Below, in pieces: positions 50,040-61,489 of a stretch of DNA of 64,000 bases. The stretch covers positions 41,932,896 to 41,996,895 of the forward strand of contig OZ029916.1 of NCBI GenBank assembly GCA_964023275.1. Direction: 5' to 3'. The notes beneath the pieces are model-generated. The model saw nothing but the letters and a program-made list of their open reading frames with translations. It made no database searches and was not told the origin of the DNA. A program made the translations under genes and the position numbers. Every line of letters begins with the position of its first letter. Within the stretch, counting starts at the first letter, position 1. This stretch comes from Norana najaformis (lineage: Eukaryota > Annelida > Clitellata > Crassiclitellata > Hormogastridae).

Positions 50040-50185
50040 TCTATAGCGACCGTGTGACCTCGACCCTGCTCATTTTTCAAAGAATTTATCGGGAGAGATC
50101 CTTCACCACCGCTGCCCTTTTGAATGGGCGCCACGCCATTTAAGGTCCCCGTGTACGGACCGTGCTAGCCCGAAATATAAATCTC
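50040..50185 (-). mobile_element. tRNA-derived SINE, family C (reverse, partial)
   Basis: Reverse complement of 16745-16880: 'gggcgccacgccatttaagg', 'tgaatgg' variants and 'cgtgctagcccgaaatataa'. The preceding 49400-50040 shows no recognised gene. Confidence 0.7.
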
Positions 50186-50304
50186 ATAAATATGGCCACT
50201 AACGGTATGCGAAAGGGATTCCTCACACACAGTGGTGCCTTGAAGTACGTTTTAACCAATAGTATACCTATTTTTCTCAACCTAAAGATAATCCAAGGTT
50301 ATAA

Positions 50305-50308
<4 letters not shown>

Positions 50309-50375
<67 letters not shown>

Positions 50376-50440
50376 TTCTCTCTCTCCCTTTCTCTATCTC
50401 TCTCTCTTTCTCTCTCTCTCTCACTCTCTCTCTCTCTCTG
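50309..50440. repeat. (CT)n microsatellite
   Basis: Perfect ct run to ~50368, then interrupted tctctttctc to ~50440. Confidence 0.95.
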
Positions 50441-50639
50441 ATCTTCTGGCAACCGAATGTTGGTCATTTACAGCATATCTGGACAACCCTTCTGACTTGA
50501 CGCAGCGCTCATGAATAAGCTGGTACCCTGTGCTAAGCTTTTGAGTAATGTTTCCGGAGTTTTCGAGTTAACAGCACATTGCAATCCGAATCCTACGCAA
50601 TACTTCATCCATATAACCACCTTGTATCTGGCTTGTAGC

Positions 50640-50945
50640 TGTGTACTTTTATAGCGCCTGTTAACAATCTCTCAAAAGCGCCGAAGCTTCTAAACGATCT
50701 GAAAGGCGCGACTGAATGCACGTATTGTACAGCTTTTAGAAACTTATATAGCTCTTCTTCCAGAACAAACTACTCAGAGGCGCTTCGTACATGAGAACCC
50801 GGGGGAAATAAGAACGTCCTTAAACAACGAGCTGACTCAGTTCTATCACCAACAGAGACCCTAGCACGAAACGAAGGCGGAAGTCCATTCCACGCAGATG
50901 ATCCGAGACGTCTATTTGTGCAACAGTAGGCATTTTCCGACGACC
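50640..50945 (-). mobile_element. LINE-derived 3' fragment
   Basis: 'cttttatagcgcctgttaac' and 'ggcggaagtccattccacgc' resemble inverted LINE C-terminus/3' UTR layouts (A.LWN-LP region). Diverged; family uncertain. Confidence 0.35.
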
Positions 50946-51011
50946 TAATAAAATGACCTATCTGTAGCTATGGCATTAATTTTCGTCAATCGTAGTCAAG
51001 CAATAGCTTAC

Positions 51012-51240
51012 CGGTTTGTTGTCTGAGACGTTGTTCGTTGGCCAACGGAGGAATATTTAATAAACACACGTCGTATGCCGCTTCTGCCCGTCCAACTCCA
51101 GTCCCTGACCGTCGTAGTCGAGGAGCTGGTGCAGGAGAAATTCCTGCACCTAATCAATTTCTCGCCTGTCGCTTCTGTCAGGCGCCACTGGCCTCCATCC
51201 ACTGTCCGCGTAGGTTCTGCTGAATCGCTCGTTGTAGACA
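51012..51240 (-). promoter_or_regulatory. Possible untranslated first exon of the ROCO gene
   Basis: GC-richer, non-repetitive minus-strand segment ending in a good donor AACCG|gtaagc (donor at 51011). The acceptor directly before the ATG at 48437 could receive it. A 9-bp inverted repeat ggtgcagga/tcctgcacc lies at ~51129-51151. The frame inside (to 51008) shows no known domain. Inference only. Confidence 0.3.
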
Positions 51241-51244
51241 CATA

Positions 51245-51305
51245 CAACTGCGGCGGATGACTGGACAGACAGACAGACGGACGGACGCACGGACAGACAG
51301 ACAGA
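51245..51305. repeat. (GACA/GACG)n microsatellite
   Basis: acagacagacagacggacgg repeats. Confidence 0.9.
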
Positions 51306-51379
51306 TTAGTGCGTGCATGATGTGTATGAAAGGGAGATGATTGATCGGTCGACGGTTGGCGCATGCCTGCCACTCAAGT

Positions 51380-51960
51380 CTCTCGCTCTCTTTCCTTATC
51401 TCTCTCTCTGTCTCTCTGTGTCTCTCTGTCGCTCTGTCTCTCTGTCCGTCTCTCTGTGTCTCTGTCTCTCTGTGTCTCTGTCTCTCTCTGTGTCTCTGTC
51501 TCTCTGTGTCTCTGTCTCTCTGTGTCTGTGTCTCTGTCTGTGTCTGTCTCTGTCTCTGTCTATGTCTCTCTGTGTCTGTGTCTCTGTCTGTGTCTGTCTC
51601 TGTCTCTGTCTCTGTCTGTCTCTGTCTCTGTCTCTCTGACTGTCAATCATCTCCGTCTCTGACCTTCTTTTGTGGGTGACTCTGTCTGTCTTTATCTCGG
51701 TCTGTCTATATTTTCCGTATACCTGGCTCGGTTTCTTGCACCCTCTTTTGCTTCTCTGCCTCTGTCTTTCTTTGTCTGATTTGTTCTTGCTATCAGTATG
51801 TCTCCCTCAGTCAGGAGTTTGTCTGTTTGTCTGTCTTTCCGTCTCTTTGTTCTTGCACACTCTTTCTTCTACTTCTTCTTCTTCTCTCACTCCCTCTCTC
51901 TCTCTCTCTCTCTGTGTGTCTCTGTCTCTGTCTGTCTGTCTCTCATTGCCCATCGCTGCC
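51380..51960. repeat. (TCTCTGTC)n array
   Basis: Dense tctctgtctctgtgtc repeats to ~51640, then more degenerate CT-rich sequence to ~52060. Long Ser/Leu/Cys-rich plus frames are artefacts. Confidence 0.93.
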
Positions 51961-52479
51961 TCCGTCTAACCGTCTGTCAGTCTGTTTGTTTGCCTATCTT
52001 TCAGTGTTTCTTTCATTCTTTCATTTCTTCCTTTCTTTCTGCTTTGTAATTAGACATCTCAGAGATCAGAAGCAGAGTCATCGATATACTATATTCACAG
52101 TAGTCAGTATATTTGATTTAGTCGCTGTCTCTCTGCCTAATGTCTGTCTCTCAGTATGTCTCTACCTTAATCTGCATCTCATTTGACGTCTGTCTCATTC
52201 TCCCTTCCTTCCTTCATCTTTCTTTGATCTTTATACCAATCTTTCTTCTTTGAGTCTTTCACTCCTTGTCACTCAGCCTTCTTTAGTATCTCTCTCTTTA
52301 TATTCTTCTATGTATTGCTCCTTGTCCTTCAAAGTATTTCCTTGTATCTCTCTATATCTTTAAATTCTACTGTGTATCATTCTCGGCCTCTCTCAATCTT
52401 TCTGAGAGGCTCTCAATCTCTCTCAATTAGCCCATATGTCACTCGATATCAGTTCTTCTGTGTGTCACTAAATCCTTTC

Positions 52480-52482
52480 TAG

Positions 52483-52523
<41 letters not shown>

Positions 52524-52610
52524 GTATGTATGTATCTAGCTATCTATCTGTCTGTCTATCTATCTATCTATCTGTCTGTCTGTCTCTCTGTCTGGCTGTC
52601 TGTCTGTCTG

Positions 52611-52680
<70 letters not shown>
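52480..52680. repeat. (CT)n and (CTAT/CTGT)n microsatellites
   Basis: ct run at ~52488-52517, tctatctatctg at ~52535-52615, then a second pure ct run to 52678, ending in cacaca. Confidence 0.95.
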
Positions 52681-52681
<1 letters not shown>

Positions 52682-52889
52682 CACACATTCCATAAATTCA
52701 AGGTGTATCATAGCTACGGCGCTGTGTAGCCTAGGCCTAGTCGAGACCTGCTATTGTGTCATCGATGTTCGATACCAGGGCACATGGCAGTCAGCCAGCC
52801 GCTCGCGCTAACAGACGAATCATAGCAACACTGAACGGCGATGGCCTTGAACGGTCCTTTCCGAATCCAAATGCCAGCTATACTGCGTC

Positions 52890-53040
52890 TCGTCCGAAAT
52901 GGAGGATCTCGAGTTTCGATTCTGTCCTCGACCGGGAGCTAGTACAGTCTTTCTGTTCACGCGGGGTTTGAACCTCTGATCGCTAGGTTGACACTCCAGG
53001 GCGCTAACCATTAGACTACAGTGCTTCTCGCCTAGAGTCT
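52890..53040 (-). mobile_element. tRNA-headed SINE (reverse)
   Basis: 'gtcctcgaccgggagctagt', then 'ggggtttgaacctctgatcg' (inverted B box) and 'gggcgctaaccattagacta' (inverted A box). Similar sequence near 53465-53600 (gaacccgtaaccccg) is a second, diverged copy. Confidence 0.65.
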
Positions 53041-53119
53041 GAAGTTGAGATTATGTTTCTGATGTTTCTCTGACCTATTGGAATTCGACCCGGCTTCTCC
53101 GACGGTTAATGATTTTTAA

Positions 53120-53245
53120 CTGCGATTTGGACTTGAAGCGACCATCGACTGATGCCTTGTACATTATGATAACGAGGCTGTAGAAGTCATTAGATTGGAT
53201 TGGATTAGATTAGATTAGACTAGACTAGATTAGATAAGATTGCGC
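53120..53245 (+). mobile_element. LINE family E 3' tail with pentamers
   Basis: 'cttgaagcgaccatcgactg', 'gataacgaggctgtagaagt' and then attggattggattagattag pentamers. It shows the tail structure of this family most clearly. Confidence 0.65.
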
Positions 53246-53639
53246 AAAACCGTGCACAGAACAAATTGGGACTTAAATGGAGCTTTGTAGATTTCGCTTT
53301 GCTAAGTTTATTAAGGTGAAAAATTGATAACCTTTTAATTCTGTGCTTTTTTGGATAACTATAGATGACCTTTTAACTTTCCCAGTTTTGGATGAATTTT
53401 TTAAAACTTATGTTCATGGTCTTTTTATTTCCACTAAGTGAGAGTAAAATTGAAAACTCTCATTAGGTCTGAACCCGTAACCCCGTCACTTAAATACACG
53501 CGAAAAAGTCAGCAGGTCGGCCGCAATTTGCATCAAAAAGCAGGATCTTGAATCTGATTCTATTCTCGGTCGGGAGCCAATGAAAGTTTCTGGCCTGTCG
53601 TCTGAATCGTAAAGAAGTTTGGCAGACTGGCAATGATCA

Positions 53640-54140
53640 TACAAGTAAAGACTATTCTGATTACTCCTTTTTTCCTTATCTTTCTTGCTACTCCAATTCC
53701 AAGCAATATCCACCGTAGCCTGTCTATCTCCTTCGTAATCGTAAGCGTAGAGCAGCAGCTAATTCACGAGCGTTGCGTCAAGTCAGTGGGGTTGCCCAAA
53801 GCTGCCAAGTCCGGTTTCCAGAAGCCCAGAGAGAGCAGGGGAGAGGATCTGTTAGGGTGGGTTGTGTTCAAGCTGAGAGAAATGGGAAGGCAGCGGATTC
53901 GATGGATCAGAGTGGGATTTCTTGAAAAGGTGAGACCAGTTTTGACTGAAATACCTGAGGATTAATAGATAGAGGGGCTTGAGATGGATGGATGATGGTG
54001 GGTAACCTTTGACTTTTGGATCTGAACTTTGAACAGAATCTGACCTCGTCTGCCTCACCGCTTTTTTGACTGAGCGCCTGTGAATAAGCTGTTCGCACGA
54101 ATTAGCTTATTCAGGCGCTAAAGAAATTCGGAGATTAGGA
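53640..54140 (+). mobile_element. Diverged LINE family D remnants
   Basis: 'ccaccgtagcctgtctatct' at ~53709 matches the segment at 7120 and 58838. The family tail 'tgactgagcgcctgtgaata' and 'aagctg' is at 54067-54094. Unrelated purine-rich sequence lies between. Confidence 0.45.
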
Positions 54141-54279
54141 TGACGAGAAGGACTTAAGTGGTGTATCCGGAGTATCGAGGACAGCTATGTTGTAGTCCAA
54201 GCGAATCCTGATGGACTACTGATGAACAAGTGGACCAGAGTCGAGGCTGCGTCAAACAGTAAATTTCGACGAATGACCC

Positions 54280-54665
54280 TCATCTCTGATGCAGCTGATG
54301 GAAGCATGACCTACAGCGGGAGCTAACGCAGTCCGCCATCATTAGATCCTCATCAAGCAGAACACCAAGAAGGTGTCCACGCAGGCCGCGACTAAAACCA
54401 CCACGACCACAAAAGATGAAGCCACATGAGCCGACAAAGACGATGCCGACAAAGACGTCGCCGACGCAGGGGGGCTTTATTGCGCCCACCCACAGCGCCG
54501 GCCGTAATTGGAAGTCGGCGCTTAGCTGCGCCGGATGCAATTTATAAATTTCTAATTAGCATCGCGTTCGGGGAGGAATAAAGCGAGATTAGAACGCCCG
54601 ACCGAATGACTGAAAGCCGACCGCTGACCGTTTAATTGTGGCTATCGTCTCGATAATGGCCACTC
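54280..54665. promoter_or_regulatory. GC-rich non-repetitive island with homeodomain-type sites
   Basis: CpG-containing stretch followed by AT-rich motifs ccgtaattgg (~54499), ctaattagc (~54551) and tttaattgtgg (~54631). No coding frame I trust; an 86-residue minus-strand frame lacks known features. It may be a regulatory element, but this is speculative. Confidence 0.25.
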
Positions 54666-54734
54666 GGAATGGACTCCTCGATCTTAAGATCGTGTCTGGA
54701 AAACGTAGACACTAATGGAGCTAGAACACTCTTA

Positions 54735-54870
54735 GACATGGTGCGTCACGGTGGTCTATTCGATAGCGTCCATAGGTCTATAATCTAACGATTACATGTT
54801 TGGTCTTGGTGAGCGAACTTCGTGTAATGATCCTGGACAAATTGTTCGCGCACACTTGTATCGCGTCTAA
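54735..54870 (+). mobile_element. tRNA-derived SINE, family A
   Basis: 'gtgcgtcacggtggtctatt' head, then 'tgtaatgatcctggacaaat' and 'tgttcgcgcacacttgtatc', as in 23315 and 27008. Confidence 0.7.
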
Positions 54871-55129
54871 AATTCAGATTTACTGACCTTGCACGCTCAA
54901 AAATTGCATTAAACATATAAAAAAAACAAGTAGATTCTTTCACACATATGTTTCTGGATGTACCGAGCTTAATGTTGTAAGCAGACAGCTTGTCTGCTAG
55001 CCACACTAGTATCTGGTGTTACTAGAGACACTTATTTATAAGACTCGAGACTGTCTGGATTTAGGGCGGATGATCGAAAAGATGCGAGGAACATCGCAAA
55101 ACCGGAAGCGGTTGATGGGTGTCGGTTGA

Positions 55130-55320
55130 GAAATCAGGAATCGATAAAAAGAAAGAATAAAAGAAGGAACGAAGGAACGAAGAGGAACGAACAATAGAAA
55201 GAAAGAACGAACTAATGAAAGAACCATGGAAGGAAGGATGGAACGAAGGAAGGAGCAAAAAGGCGGAATGGAGGAATATTAAGGATGGAGTGAAAGAAAA
55301 AGGAAAGAAAGAAAGAACCA
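55130..55320. repeat. GAAAGAAC/GGAAGGA purine-rich tract
   Basis: aagaaagaacgaaggaac-type imperfect repeats. Confidence 0.8.
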
Positions 55321-55369
55321 GCCTTCAATCCATTGCTTTCTGATTACTGATGCTGCTGCTTCTGCTGCT

Positions 55370-55390
55370 GTTGAAGAAGAAGAAGAAGAA

Positions 55391-55432
<42 letters not shown>
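55370..55432. repeat. (GAA)n(GAT)n microsatellite
   Basis: Seven gaa triplets followed by about fourteen gat triplets. Confidence 0.95.
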
Positions 55433-55433
<1 letters not shown>

Positions 55434-55616
55434 CTATTGAGGGCGTCCTTCGTTAGATGTCGCTAGTTCTGGAGCAGATGCCAATCATCTGAGAACCGGA
55501 TGTGGTTATCGAGATGAAGAGGAAGGAATTAGTCTGACAATTAGGGGTATTCAGGAAGTGTTCGACGGACATTGTAACTTTTATTGGATATATAGATATA
55601 GATATATATTATATGC

Positions 55617-55617
<1 letters not shown>

Positions 55618-55672
<55 letters not shown>
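55618..55672. repeat. (GA)n microsatellite
   Basis: A nearly pure ga run of ~27 units. Confidence 0.95.
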
Positions 55673-55678
<6 letters not shown>

Positions 55679-56068
55679 TCTGTTTTAAAGAAGTTGTGTC
55701 TATTCTCATATGACCTGTACCTGCTCCAGAACTAATTTCCATCTGACTACCTGATGATCACTAGTACTGATTATGCTTTCCCACGCACACAACGTCTGCC
55801 ATACTTTCATCAGATGTTCTCACTAAGTCCAAAAGTTGTCCCTGGGGTGGGTGTCATAACATGCTGCTGCATAAAGCTGGCATTAGTCTAATCCTAGAAA
55901 ATCCTATCTTTTTCTGTCTGCATCCCATTTTCTCAAATCAGTACTCTAGTTGAAGTCTCCAGTAATAATGCAATTAATAATAAATAGATAAATAATAATA
56001 ATAAAATAATATATTCTAGCATTTTACAAATCCTGAAATATATATTACTTTTTACAATAGAACATATT

Positions 56069-56069
<1 letters not shown>

Positions 56070-56114
<45 letters not shown>

Positions 56115-56115
56115 G

Positions 56116-56172
<57 letters not shown>
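56070..56172. repeat. Compound (CT)n-(TA)n microsatellite
   Basis: ct run at ~56072-56114 followed by ta run at ~56116-56172. tacatacata repeats follow at ~56290-56395 and another ta-rich run at ~56430-56465. Confidence 0.95.
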
Positions 56173-56174
<2 letters not shown>

Positions 56175-56654
56175 AATATTCTGTAAAATATATTGTCATA
56201 CATGGGCCTACATATCCTGAAATGCATGCATATATATTGCATCATTGCTTCTATATATAAATAAAATTCATTTTCAACATACACATGTGTACGTACATAC
56301 ATACATACGCACATACATACATCTGTACATACATACATACTAATAAACATACATACATAAATAACATAGTTTACATACATACATACATACACATATAAAA
56401 ATGTATCCTGATACATTACACATTCTGAAATATATATATATATATATTATATATTATATATATATAACTATTCAACAGGACGCATGCAGGTCAAGATATG
56501 CATACCCGCAGATCTTTAGACGCACCTGTTCATTTCTCTAGGGCAGCTCCATTTACCAGCGCCTTTGCGAGTTTCTTAAAAGGCGACATAGAAATATCTA
56601 GATATACAAAAACAAACATATATTTCTATATAGTATATCACTATACAGCCTGAT

Positions 56655-57205
56655 AGATATAACATATCCTGCTAAGTAAATCTTACATATCTTCTTTCAT
56701 TATAAATATACATATATATATATATATATCGAGGTGGACAATAATTCAGTAGATATAGCATATCCTGCTAAGTAAATCTTACATATCTTCTTTCATTATA
56801 AATATACATATATATATATATATATATCGAGGTGGACAATAATTCAGTAGATATAGCATATCCTGCTAAGTAAATCTTACATATCTTCTTTCATTATAAA
56901 TATACATATATATATATATATATCGAGGTGGACAATAATTCAGTAGATATAGCATATCCTGCTAAGTAAATCTTACATATCTTCTTTCATTATAAATATA
57001 TATATATATATATTTATCGAGGTGGACAATAATTCAGTAGATATAGCATATCCTGCTAAGTAAATCTTACATATCTTCTTTCATTATAAATATATATATA
57101 TATATATATTTATCGAGGTGGACAATAATTCAGTAGATATAGCATATCCTGCTAAGTAAATCTTACATATCTTCTTTCATTATAAATATACATATATATA
57201 TGCCT
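56655..57205. repeat. ~96-bp tandem repeat, six copies
   Basis: The unit contains 'gatatagcatatcctgctaa', 'gtaaatcttacatatcttct', a variable ta run and 'cgaggtggacaataattcag'. The 'cgagg' anchors at 56730, 56828, 56924, 57018 and 57114 give periods of 98, 96, 94 and 96; nearly all differences are in the ta run. Confidence 0.95.
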
Positions 57206-57518
57206 ATCGATTCTAACAGATAATAAAAATTTTGCATGACGTATATAGACCAAAGTCTTTTAATATATACAGTAAGGATATATCTATATGCATAACACAT
57301 ATATCCGTGTATAGGTATGTGCCTGTGTCTGTGCGCGTCTGTGTGCTGTGGATGCGTCTGTAGGTGGTGGTTTCGTTCGTATGTATGGTCGCAATACACG
57401 AATGATACAGACCAAAAATGCATATAACGAAAAACGACGCTTGTTCTACGTTCAATGAAGACGGAAGAAACAGAGAGAAAGAGAGACAGACACACAGACA
57501 CAGATAGATGCAGACAGA

Positions 57519-58272
57519 GACAACAGAAGATGATGAGGTGAGTAGGAAGACAACAGAAGATGATGAGGTGAGTAGGAAGACAACAGAGGATGATGAGGTG
57601 AGTAGGAAGACAACAGAGGATGAAGAGGTGAGTAGGAAGACAACAGAAGATGATGAGGTGAGTAGGAAGAAAACAGAGGATGAGGAGGTGAGTAGGAAGA
57701 CAACAGAGGATGAGGAGGTGAGTAGGAAGACAACAGAAGATGATGAGGTGAGTAGGAAGACAACAGAAGACGATGAGGTGAGTAGGAAGACAACAGAGGA
57801 TGAGGAGGTGAGTAGGAAGACAACAGAGAATGAGGAGGTGAGTAGGAAGACAACAGAAGATGATGAGGTGAGTAGGAAGACAACAGAAGATGATGAGGTG
57901 AGTAGGAAGACAACAGAGGATGATGAGGTGAGTAGGAAGACCACAGAGGATGAGGAGGTGAGTAGGAAGACAACAGAGAATGAGGAGGTGAGTAGGAAGA
58001 CAACAGAAGACGATGAGGTGAGTAGGAAGACAACAGAGGATGAGGAGGTGAGTAGGAAGACAACAGAGGATGAGGAGGTGAGTAGGAAGACAACAGAGGA
58101 TGAGGAGGTGAGTAGGAAGACAACAGAGGATGAGGAGGTGAGTAGGAAGACAACAGAAGATGATGAGGTGAGTAGGAAGAAAACAGAAGATGATGAGGTG
58201 AGTAGGAAGACAACAGAGAATGAGGAGGTGAGTAGGAAGACAACAGAGGATGAGGAGATGAGTAGGAAGAGA
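57519..58272. repeat. 30-bp tandem repeat, about 25 copies
   Basis: Unit acaacagaggatgaggaggtgagtaggaag with a few alternating sites (gaa/gag, gat/gag). The period is exactly 30, so the plus frame 57508-58359 stays open as (TTEDDEVSRK)n, and two minus frames also stay open over the array (57213-58388 and 57452-58321). Every unit contains gaggtgagta, a consensus 5' splice site. I regard it as a minisatellite, not a coding gene, because three frames are open and no flanking gene structure is visible. Confidence 0.9.
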
Positions 58273-58404
58273 CCCTTGTACTCCGATCCTCCCTTACCAC
58301 CGTCCACACCCATGCACTCAATCAGCCACACCCATTCATACACCAACTCAATGGAGTAAATATTAGATGACCTCGGTGGTCGACACATTCACGTCTGATC
58401 CTCC

Positions 58405-58600
58405 CTTAACCCCTACCCATCGACCCAACAATCCACCCACCCAATCATGGGAGCAAACATCGGCTAACATCTACGATGTGGTCGACACTTTATTAAATGT
58501 CCGTTTCTCCCTCAACTCATCAATAGACCAACCCAGCCAACCTCCCAACCACACGACCGCCCACCCACCCACCCAACCACCCAACCACCCATGAAGTAAG
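58405..58600. repeat. CCACCC/CCAACC-rich tract
   Basis: cccacccaacc imperfect repeats, most regular at ~58555-58592. Confidence 0.75.
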
Positions 58601-58689
58601 ACTAGTGAACCTAAACGGTCGAAAGTTTATTAGTCTGGTCGGTTTTTTGGTAGGATGGTATCCGCTAGAGTTGCGACAGTTGTCTGGTC

Positions 58690-59003
58690 CATCATACGAA
58701 CTCACCAACACTTCACCTCTTTCAGTTTCTGCGCAGGTCTTTCACTCAAGACTGAAAACACTTTTTTTCCAAAAATCTTATCCTGATTCTTCCTCTTTCC
58801 CTTATCTCTCTTCTCGCTTCAATTTCAAACACCATCCACCGTAGCCATCCGACTGTCTATCTGCCTGACTCCTGGATCTTGACCTGGAACCGACCCCATT
58901 TGCCTATCGATTTTGTTTTGACTGAGCGCCTGTGAATAAGCTGGTTCCCGCGACTTAGCTTTCGTTGGGCGCTGTAGAAATCTCGAGATTACGATTACGA
59001 TGT
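58690..59003 (+). mobile_element. LINE 3' end, family D
   Basis: Near-duplicate of 6960-7265. The frame YELTNTSPLSVSAQVFHSRL then KTLFF resembles the last residues of a LINE polyprotein. It ends with 'ggcgctgtagaaatctcgag' and attacgattacgat. Confidence 0.7.
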
Positions 59004-60060
59004 ATTTAGATTGCGCTTAGATAGGTCAGTTTCGCTTATAGAGGAGGGCGTGACGTCGGGACCTTGGAATAGCCAGCGGAACAGCGTCACTCGCTCCTCT
59101 TGCTGTCTAGGAAACACTAACTGCACAAACCACCAAATCCTTCCACAAAGAATAACCTCAGAACAAAATACTAAATGACTTATTCACAAGCATTAAAAGA
59201 TCACGACTCGAAACACTAAATGACTGCTGTACAAACCATCGAATTACTTGAACACAGAGCAATAAATGACTACTGTGCAGAATGTTAAATGACTTAAACG
59301 CCAGACACTTAATGGCTGCATCATCAGACACTAAACACCTAAATGACTGCTACAAAGAACTTCGTGACAACAACATGAGAAACTTAACAGCTTCAGCGCC
59401 GAACATTAAATGACTAAAATTTAATGTCTACGGCAAAGTCATTGACCCACTTATCTGGGCACAATCAAGTAATTAGTCAAAACAAAGAAACAATCCTAGA
59501 TACTTATATATGACCAGGTAAAGGAGTTAAGGTAAGGTAAAGTAAGGTAAAGTAAGGTAAGGTAACTAGCGTTTTGCCTCGATCTTTCAGGAGACGTCAA
59601 CTCAAACATTGTAAACAACTCATATAGCGCTGTTTTTGACGAAGCCCGCAAATAGTAAAATACTAACACGTCACCTCTGAGGTTCTGAACTAACGCGCTA
59701 TATAAATTACCTACTCGGGGATGGTTTAATGCGTCGCTGCGATCTCTGATGTCGTCAAATAGCAGATCGGGCATCTCTGCACATGTCAGCATCAGCAGCT
59801 GGCATCTCTGCAGGCTTACTGTCTACATCAGCAACCGGGTTTTCCACACTGTCAGCATCAACAACTGAACATCTCCACACTGTCAGCATCAACAACTTTA
59901 GCAGCCGCTGAAGCTGTCTCTATGGAATGTCCTAATCCACTTAGATACTCTGTTGTAGGTGCCAGCTAATGGAATGAAGTAGACGATTTATATAGCGCCC
60001 GTTTGAAGCGAGGCTCGGGAGACTATGCCGATGGCTCTTACGTTGTAGACTCGGAGAATG
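59004..60060. other. Intergenic sequence
   Basis: Repeated aaatgact-type phrases at ~59160-59420 (e.g. cactaaatgact) suggest an old degenerate tandem repeat. An aaggt array is at ~59520-59565. LINE tails are near 59620 (tatagcgctgtttttgac) and 59985 (atttatatagcgcccgtttg). No gene. Confidence 0.45.
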
Positions 60061-60109
60061 TCAAAATGCCAGCTGGTAAAACTGAGTTAAAACAGACGGA
60101 AAGATGCCT

Positions 60110-60680
60110 AGAGGATAGAGTGACGGATGGATAAATTGACAGATAGGCAGATAGGGAAATGAAAAGATGGATAGATGAAAAGATGGATAGATGGAGAAAA
60201 GGCGAGATGAGAAGATTTTTAAATGGGTAGATAGAAAGAGTGGCAGATGGAAATGTGGTTGGACGGTGGACTGATAGATGGAGATATAGAGATGAATAGA
60301 TGAGGAGAGGAGAGAAAGACAAAATGATGGAGATGTGGAACTATCCATAGATGTAGAGTTGGAGAGATTGATAAATGTAGATGGATGCAAACTGACGGAT
60401 GGTTAGACGGACGGATATATTTATGGATAGATGATTAGATAAAAAGATGGATAAATCAATAGATGGATAGATACATGGGTGGTTGGATGGACGGACGGAC
60501 GCACGGACGGACGGACGGACGGACAGATACACAGACTGATGGATGAATCGATGGAAGGATGGATGGATGGATTGATGGATGGAGGGACGGATGGATGGAT
60601 AGATGGTTGAATGGTTGGTTGGATGGATGGATGGACGGACGGACGGATGGACGGATGGACGGAAGAACGGATGTACGTAT
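60110..60680. repeat. Degenerate (GATG)/(GGAC)/(GGAT) tetramer array
   Basis: agatggatagatg, ggacggacgg and atggatggatgg repeats leading into the pure GATA array. Confidence 0.9.
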
Positions 60681-61040
<360 letters not shown>

Positions 61041-61084
61041 CTACGAGTAAGTGATTAATAAATAGAACACAAGTGGATGAATCC

Positions 61085-61265
61085 TAAGGTCCTGGACACG
61101 GAGTCAGTGCATCGCAGTACTTGTCAACGTACGCTGGTACCAAATTCTACTGCCTGGTGACAGAAACAAGTGAGTGCAAACAACTTCTCAAGGATCATTG
61201 CACAGAGCCTACGGACCAAGTTCAGTACCGAACACACGACCTTATCCCAAGCTGCTGAGTAAGTA
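61085..61265 (-). mobile_element. tRNA-derived SINE, family A (reverse)
   Basis: 'tgtcaacgtacgctggtacc', 'aaattctactgcctggtgac' and 'agaaacaagtgagtgcaaac' parallel 3870-3940 in the same orientation. Confidence 0.65.
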
Positions 61266-61489
61266 CTTTCGTTGTGTCATTAGGCACGGAATTCCAAATC
61301 GCTGGTTTCGGTCACCATTTCGAAAGAAAACCGTCTTTTATGCTTAGTTACTTAATGACTTCGCCTTAGTTTGAAGAAAATTTGTGACCTTCAGCTATTG
61401 TTAAGCCCACCATTATCGATTCTAGTCGGTTTTAGAACTCCACAAAAATCTCAACAATCGACATCAGTTAAAAGGTTCGGGTAGCATTG

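Noticed and set aside
51313..52186. Ser/Leu/Cys-rich frames over TCTCTGTC repeats
   Set aside because: Pure simple-sequence translation. The same peptides appear at several other CT-rich tracts (10.9, 44.9, 61.8 and 63.3 kb).
54280..54540. 86-codon minus-strand frame rich in Gly, Val and Phe
   Set aside because: No recognised domain, no convincing start or splice context; kept only as a possible regulatory island.
57213..58388. Long open frames (283-391 codons) over the 30-bp array on both strands
   Set aside because: They arise because a 30-bp unit without stops keeps frames open. Three frames are open at once and there is no gene-like flank, so they are treated as minisatellite artefacts.
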